From Rubrobacter sp. (GTDB taxonomy: Bacteria; Actinomycetota; Rubrobacteria; Rubrobacterales; Rubrobacteraceae), in the NCBI GenBank assembly GCA_013815485.1, contig JACDGB010000049.1, positions 1-8,904 of the forward strand: DNA of 8,904 nt, read 5' to 3'. The notes below the pieces were generated by a model, which worked only from the letters and a program-made list of their open reading frames with translations, was not told where the DNA came from and searched no databases. Positions 7,076 through 8,904 of the stretch are shown here, in pieces (the stretch's first letter is position 1; each line of letters starts with the position of its first letter). Both the position numbers and the translations under genes were made by a program.

Positions 7076-7400
7076 GTGGATCCGTCACCCTTCCCGCTGC
7101 GAGCAGCGCGGGGGCGAGGCTCATCCCCAGAATGACGTACCCGAAGACGACCGCAATGAGACCCCACCAGAGGATTATGTTGCCGTATCGCGCCGCGCCC
7201 ATGCCCATGATCTCCAACGCCCCAACGAACCCGAGCCCCGTCACCGACTATCCGGCCATGAGGTAATCGTTGGAAGCTTTTATTATCTTCCTGAGAACCG
7301 CGCCTATGCAAAGCACGAACACGAAGTAGATACCGATTATCAGGCGATCGAGCCGCGTCTGATCCGCGGCAACCTCCGACTGCGAAAAGGCCAGCGCCAC
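7059..7400 (-). pseudogene. Sodium:solute symporter (SSS family), N-terminal remnant interrupted by an in-frame stop
   Basis: A GGAGG (7413-7409) stands eight bases before GTG 7400, so initiation signals are intact. The first 50 residues include LIIGIYFVFVLCIGAVLRKI (one membrane helix) and then KASNDYLMAG, the start of SSS transporters (usually '...S.DFFLAGRSLP.W.TGLAF...GALEILGM'). A TAG at 7250-7248 falls just after the AG. The same frame goes on with SVTGLGFVGALEIMGMGAA, which continues the family pattern, then a hydrophobic stretch I cannot align, and ends at a TGA at 7061-7059. Intact members have about 500 or more residues and some 13 helices; here roughly 114 codons remain. Premature stop and large deletion together say pseudogene. 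Beside galT and galK a former Na+/galactose importer is a reasonable guess. Confidence 0.72.
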
Positions 7401-7408
7401 GATGCTTA

Positions 7409-7413
7409 CCTCC
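7409..7413 (-). promoter_or_regulatory. Ribosome binding site of the SSS remnant
   Basis: GGAGG on the - strand, eight bases from GTG 7400, is a near-ideal Shine-Dalgarno sequence. It decides for GTG 7400 rather than the ATG at 7442, which has no such signal. It shows that translation start signals survive although the gene body is broken. Confidence 0.6.
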
Positions 7414-7560
7414 CTTTCCGGTTCCTCGCGAGACCATCTCATCCTACCGTATCCATGAACAATCCGCGCAATGCCTTTGGCTGATCTACCATCTCTCGTG
7501 AGAACGAGCGGCTTCTTGTGTCTACGTCTCTACGAAAGGGGCAGAACAAGCGTGTGTCAC

Positions 7561-7578
7561 GGTCCCGGCTTCGGGACC
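7561..7578 (+). other. Perfect 7-bp hairpin in the leader of the GH114 gene
   Basis: GGTCCCG (7561-7567) and CGGGACC (7572-7578) are perfect inverted repeats around a four-base loop GCTT. The structure lies about 23 bases before the GH114 ribosome binding site, in the 214-base gap between the divergent SSS remnant and GH114 starts. No T-run follows, so it is not a standard terminator. It could stabilise the 5' end of the message or be part of a binding site. Otherwise I see no convincing promoter in this gap. Confidence 0.4.
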
Positions 7579-7614
7579 CGCTGTCCGCCATCATCTGGCA
7601 GAAGGAGAACGAGG

Positions 7615-8427
7615 ATGAAAAGTATTGCGAAGGTCATGGTATTGGCGACGGCCCTCGCCTGTTTCGGGATCTCCGCAAGCTCCTCGTCAGCCCGGACAAT
7701 GGAGGCGTCGTCGGAGATATGGCGTCCCGCTCTCGGCGTCACCTGGCAGTGGCAACTCGGCGGCGGCAAGTTGGACGCTTCCTTCGACGTTGACGTATAC
7801 GACATAGACGGCTTCGATAACAGCAAGGCCATCGTGGACCGGCTGCACGGCAAAGGCAGCCGGGCCGTCTGCTACGTCAGCGTGGGGAGTTGGGAGAACT
7901 GGCGTCCGGACAAGGGCCAGTTCCCCAAAAGAGTGCTCGGCAACAAATACTACGGCTGGCCCGGAGAGAAGTGGCTCGACATCCGCCGCATTGACTTGCT
8001 CGGCCCGATCATGCAGTCCCGCATGGATATGTGCGCCGCGAAGGGCTTCGACGCCATCGAGCCGGATAACATGGACGGCTACGCCAACAAAACAGGCTTC
8101 CCGCTAACCTACGCCGACCAGCTTCGCTACAACAAGTGGCTCGCCGATGAGGCCCACCAGCGCGGACTCTCCATCGCCATGAAGAACAACGAGGCTCAGG
8201 TAAAAGACCTGCTACCCTACTACGACTTTGCGATCACCGAAGATTGCTTCGATGGACGGTGGTGCGGAAAAATGAGTCCGTTTGTAGAGCAGGGCAAGGC
8301 CGTGCTGGCCGCCGAGTATACGGACACCGGGATGACCAAACGAAGGTTCTGTCCCAAAGCCGGGACGCTGAACTTCGACGCCATCCTGAAAAAAAGAAAT
8401 CTTGGCCCCTGGCGCCGCGCCTGCTAG
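7615..8427 (+). CDS. Secreted glycoside hydrolase family 114 protein (endo-alpha-1,4-polygalactosaminidase-like)
   Basis: This is a predicted exported TIM-barrel hydrolase of 270 residues. ATG 7615 has GAAGGAG (7601-7607) seven bases upstream, which rules out the longer open frame to the left. Residues 1-26 (MKSIAKVMVLATALACFGIS and a Ser-rich end, SSSSA) form a signal peptide. The mature part shows GH114 marks: WQWQL (44-48), DVDVYDIDGFDN (58-69), VCYVSVGSWENWRPD (85-99), KWLDIRR, GFDAIEPDNMDGY (144-156) with acidic Asp146/Glu149/Asp151, AMKNNE and FAITEDCF (205-212). Family members cut alpha-1,4-linked galactosamine polymers, or are suspected to. Cysteines at 86, 140, 211, 217, 246 and 270 could form disulfides outside the cell. 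It diverges from the galactose string, which may reflect linked use of galactose-type sugars, but that is inference. Confidence 0.9.
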   Translation: MKSIAKVMVLATALACFGISASSSSARTMEASSEIWRPALGVTWQWQLGGGKLDASFDVDVYDIDGFDNSKAIVDRLHGKGSRAVCYVSVGSWENWRPDKGQFPKRVLGNKYYGWPGEKWLDIRRIDLLGPIMQSRMDMCAAKGFDAIEPDNMDGYANKTGFPLTYADQLRYNKWLADEAHQRGLSIAMKNNEAQVKDLLPYYDFAITEDCFDGRWCGKMSPFVEQGKAVLAAEYTDTGMTKRRFCPKAGTLNFDAILKKRNLGPWRRAC

Positions 8428-8444
8428 ACGCAAGACAGCGCGGC
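8414..8444 (+). other. Inverted repeat across the end of the GH114 gene
   Basis: GCCGCGC (8414-8420) and GCGCGGC (8438-8444) can pair across a 17-base loop that contains the TAG stop. The spot between two convergent genes suits a bidirectional terminator, but the loop is long and no T-run follows on either strand. In GC-rich DNA a 7-bp match can arise by chance, so this is weak. Confidence 0.2.
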
Positions 8445-8468
8445 CACCGGAGCTTGAACGCGGGTACG

Positions 8469-8606
8469 CTACTTGAGAAACTTCTTCGCCGCGCTCTTGG
8501 CCTTCTGCTCGGGCCCAGCCGAGCCTTTCTTACCGCCCTTCTTGTCGCCCTTGCCGCCCTTGCCGCCCTTCACGGCCTTCTCAGCCTCTTTCTTCAGCTT
8601 GTCCAT
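8469..8606 (-). CDS. Small Lys/Gly-rich basic protein (45 residues)
   Basis: ATG 8606 follows a strong purine-rich AGGAGGA with about eight bases of spacing, a much better start than any upstream one. The product has three parts. First comes a short amphipathic, charged helix (MDKLKKEAEKAVK), then a low-complexity block built from GGKGGKGDKKGGKKG, and last a helix-like end PEQKAKSAAKKFLK. It is very basic, with no cysteine and one acidic residue in the middle block. Such composition suits contact with nucleic acid or another polyanion, or an unstructured stress protein, but no family is recognised and no function should be assumed. It is convergent with GH114 (41 bases between the stops) and is probably monocistronic. 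The strong initiation signal and plausible promoter argue that it is really expressed. Confidence 0.7.
   Translation of the reverse strand: MDKLKKEAEKAVKGGKGGKGDKKGGKKGSAGPEQKAKSAAKKFLK
8530..8568 (-). repeat. Imperfect 9-bp tandem repeats coding the Gly-Lys block
   Basis: On the + strand the unit TTGCCGCCC occurs twice back to back (8551-8559, 8560-8568), preceded by the variant TTGTCGCCC (8542-8550) and, after a three-base spacer, TTACCGCCC (8530-8538). On the coding strand each unit gives Gly-Gly-Lys or Gly-Asp-Lys. The repeats keep frame, so gain or loss of units by slippage would change length without breaking the gene. Confidence 0.65.
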
Positions 8607-8635
8607 AGTGACATTCCTCCTCCCTCGCAATCGCC

Positions 8636-8664
8636 AGAATACAGGCGTTGCAATACCCTGCGAA
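8636..8664 (-). promoter_or_regulatory. Possible promoter of the Lys/Gly-rich small gene
   Basis: On the - strand TTCGCA (8664-8659) and TATTCT (8641-8636) are separated by 17 bases and each matches the sigma-70-type consensus at four of six places. The -10 element lies 29 bases before the ATG, leaving a short leader that just holds the ribosome binding site. Spacing and position fit well; the sequence match is moderate. Confidence 0.35.
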
Positions 8665-8741
8665 GGCCAGACCGAAACCATGAAAGTCTTCGACGAGGCG
8701 CGCTTCGGGCTGATCAACTGTCATCACAGACGCTACTGTAC

Positions 8742-8759
8742 CAAGGGGTTCAAGGGGTT
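8742..8759. repeat. Perfect 9-bp direct repeat CAAGGGGTT x2
   Basis: CAAGGGGTT occurs twice without a gap. It lies about 80 bases upstream of the putative -35 of the Lys/Gly-rich gene and about 30 bases before the start of the right-edge frame. The close spacing (nine bases, nearly one helix turn) would suit a regulator bound on one face of the DNA, but it may be a slippage product. No known operator is recognised. The 181-base gap 8607-8787 otherwise holds only the possible promoter. Confidence 0.45.
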
Positions 8760-8787
8760 CCGCCCGCCCATGTCGTGAGGCGCACCT

Positions 8788-8904
8788 ATGAACGGACATG
8801 TCTGTACGCGGCCGCTGGAGCCCGTGGGCGGAGAGCTACTCTGCATGTACCTGACTGGGATGGACGACGGATGCTTTGAGATATTTCTCGACGCACTCTC
8901 CAAG
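8788..8904 (+). CDS. Unidentified protein, N-terminal 39 residues (3' end outside window)
   Basis: ATG 8788 has GAGG seven bases upstream (8777-8780) and an in-frame TGA at 8776-8778, so this is the earliest likely start. The frame is open to the end of the window. It reads MNGHVCTRPLEPVGGELLCM, then YLTGMDDGCFEIFLDALSK, with three cysteines and a helical acidic end. There is no signal peptide or membrane segment in the visible part. I do not recognise a family, and 39 codons are few enough that this could be a chance frame; the ribosome binding site and codon pattern favour a gene. Confidence 0.45.
   Translation, partial: MNGHVCTRPLEPVGGELLCMYLTGMDDGCFEIFLDALSK

Noticed and set aside
7248..7250. 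Possible recoding or readthrough of the TAG in the SSS remnant (for example pyrrolysine)
   Set aside because: The protein is also missing most of its length, so ordinary gene decay explains the stop. No recoding signal or recoding gene is seen.
8530..8568. CRISPR-like repeats
   Set aside because: The units are 9 bp, mostly without spacers, and simply code a Gly/Lys low-complexity block.
8244..8879. A 211-codon + strand frame across the GH114 end and the intergenic region
   Set aside because: It overlaps the end of GH114 in another register, runs antisense over the Lys/Gly-rich gene and has no ribosome binding site or recognisable domain.

Overview
This is a GC-rich bacterial window, coding densely on both strands, with several TTG and GTG starts (and one probable CTG start) and tight head-to-tail overlaps. 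The gene types and codon use suggest a high-GC Gram-positive, possibly a Rubrobacter-like actinobacterium. That placement is inference: there is no rRNA or other marker gene in the window.

Layout. (1) At the left edge on the + strand, the C-terminal end of a 3-hydroxyisobutyrate dehydrogenase / tartronate-semialdehyde reductase family enzyme is followed eight bases later by a TVP38/TMEM64 (DedA-like, SNARE-associated) membrane protein. (2) Convergent with these, a long - strand gene string runs from about 7400 down to 1079. Read in transcription order it holds a broken sodium:solute symporter (SSS) gene, a 34-residue unannotated small protein, galT, galK, a stretch of decayed genes (4121-4748), an App1-type HAD phosphatase, psuG and psuK. 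(3) Divergent from that string, a secreted GH114 (endo-alpha-1,4-polygalactosaminidase-like) protein is encoded on the + strand at 7615-8427. (4) Convergent with GH114 is a 45-residue Lys/Gly-rich protein with a strong ribosome binding site. (5) At the right edge an unidentified + strand reading frame starts and runs out of the window.

How the genes fit together. galK and galT carry out the first two Leloir steps (galactose to galactose-1-phosphate to UDP-galactose). The broken SSS gene upstream would fit a lost galactose importer. Between galK and App1 lie the C-terminal tail of a short-chain dehydrogenase and an internally deleted class II (fuculose-phosphate type) aldolase. Together they look like the wreck of a deoxy-sugar catabolic pair that once sat in the same operon. 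psuG and psuK are the complete two-enzyme route that turns pseudouridine into uracil and ribose-5-phosphate, so the string mostly concerns salvage of sugars and nucleosides.

I did not find a convincing new multi-gene system, CRISPR array, RNA gene or mobile element. The items most worth checking are the gene graveyard at 4121-4748, the interrupted transporter, the small proteins at 6971-7075 and 8469-8606, and the pairing of App1 with psuGK.
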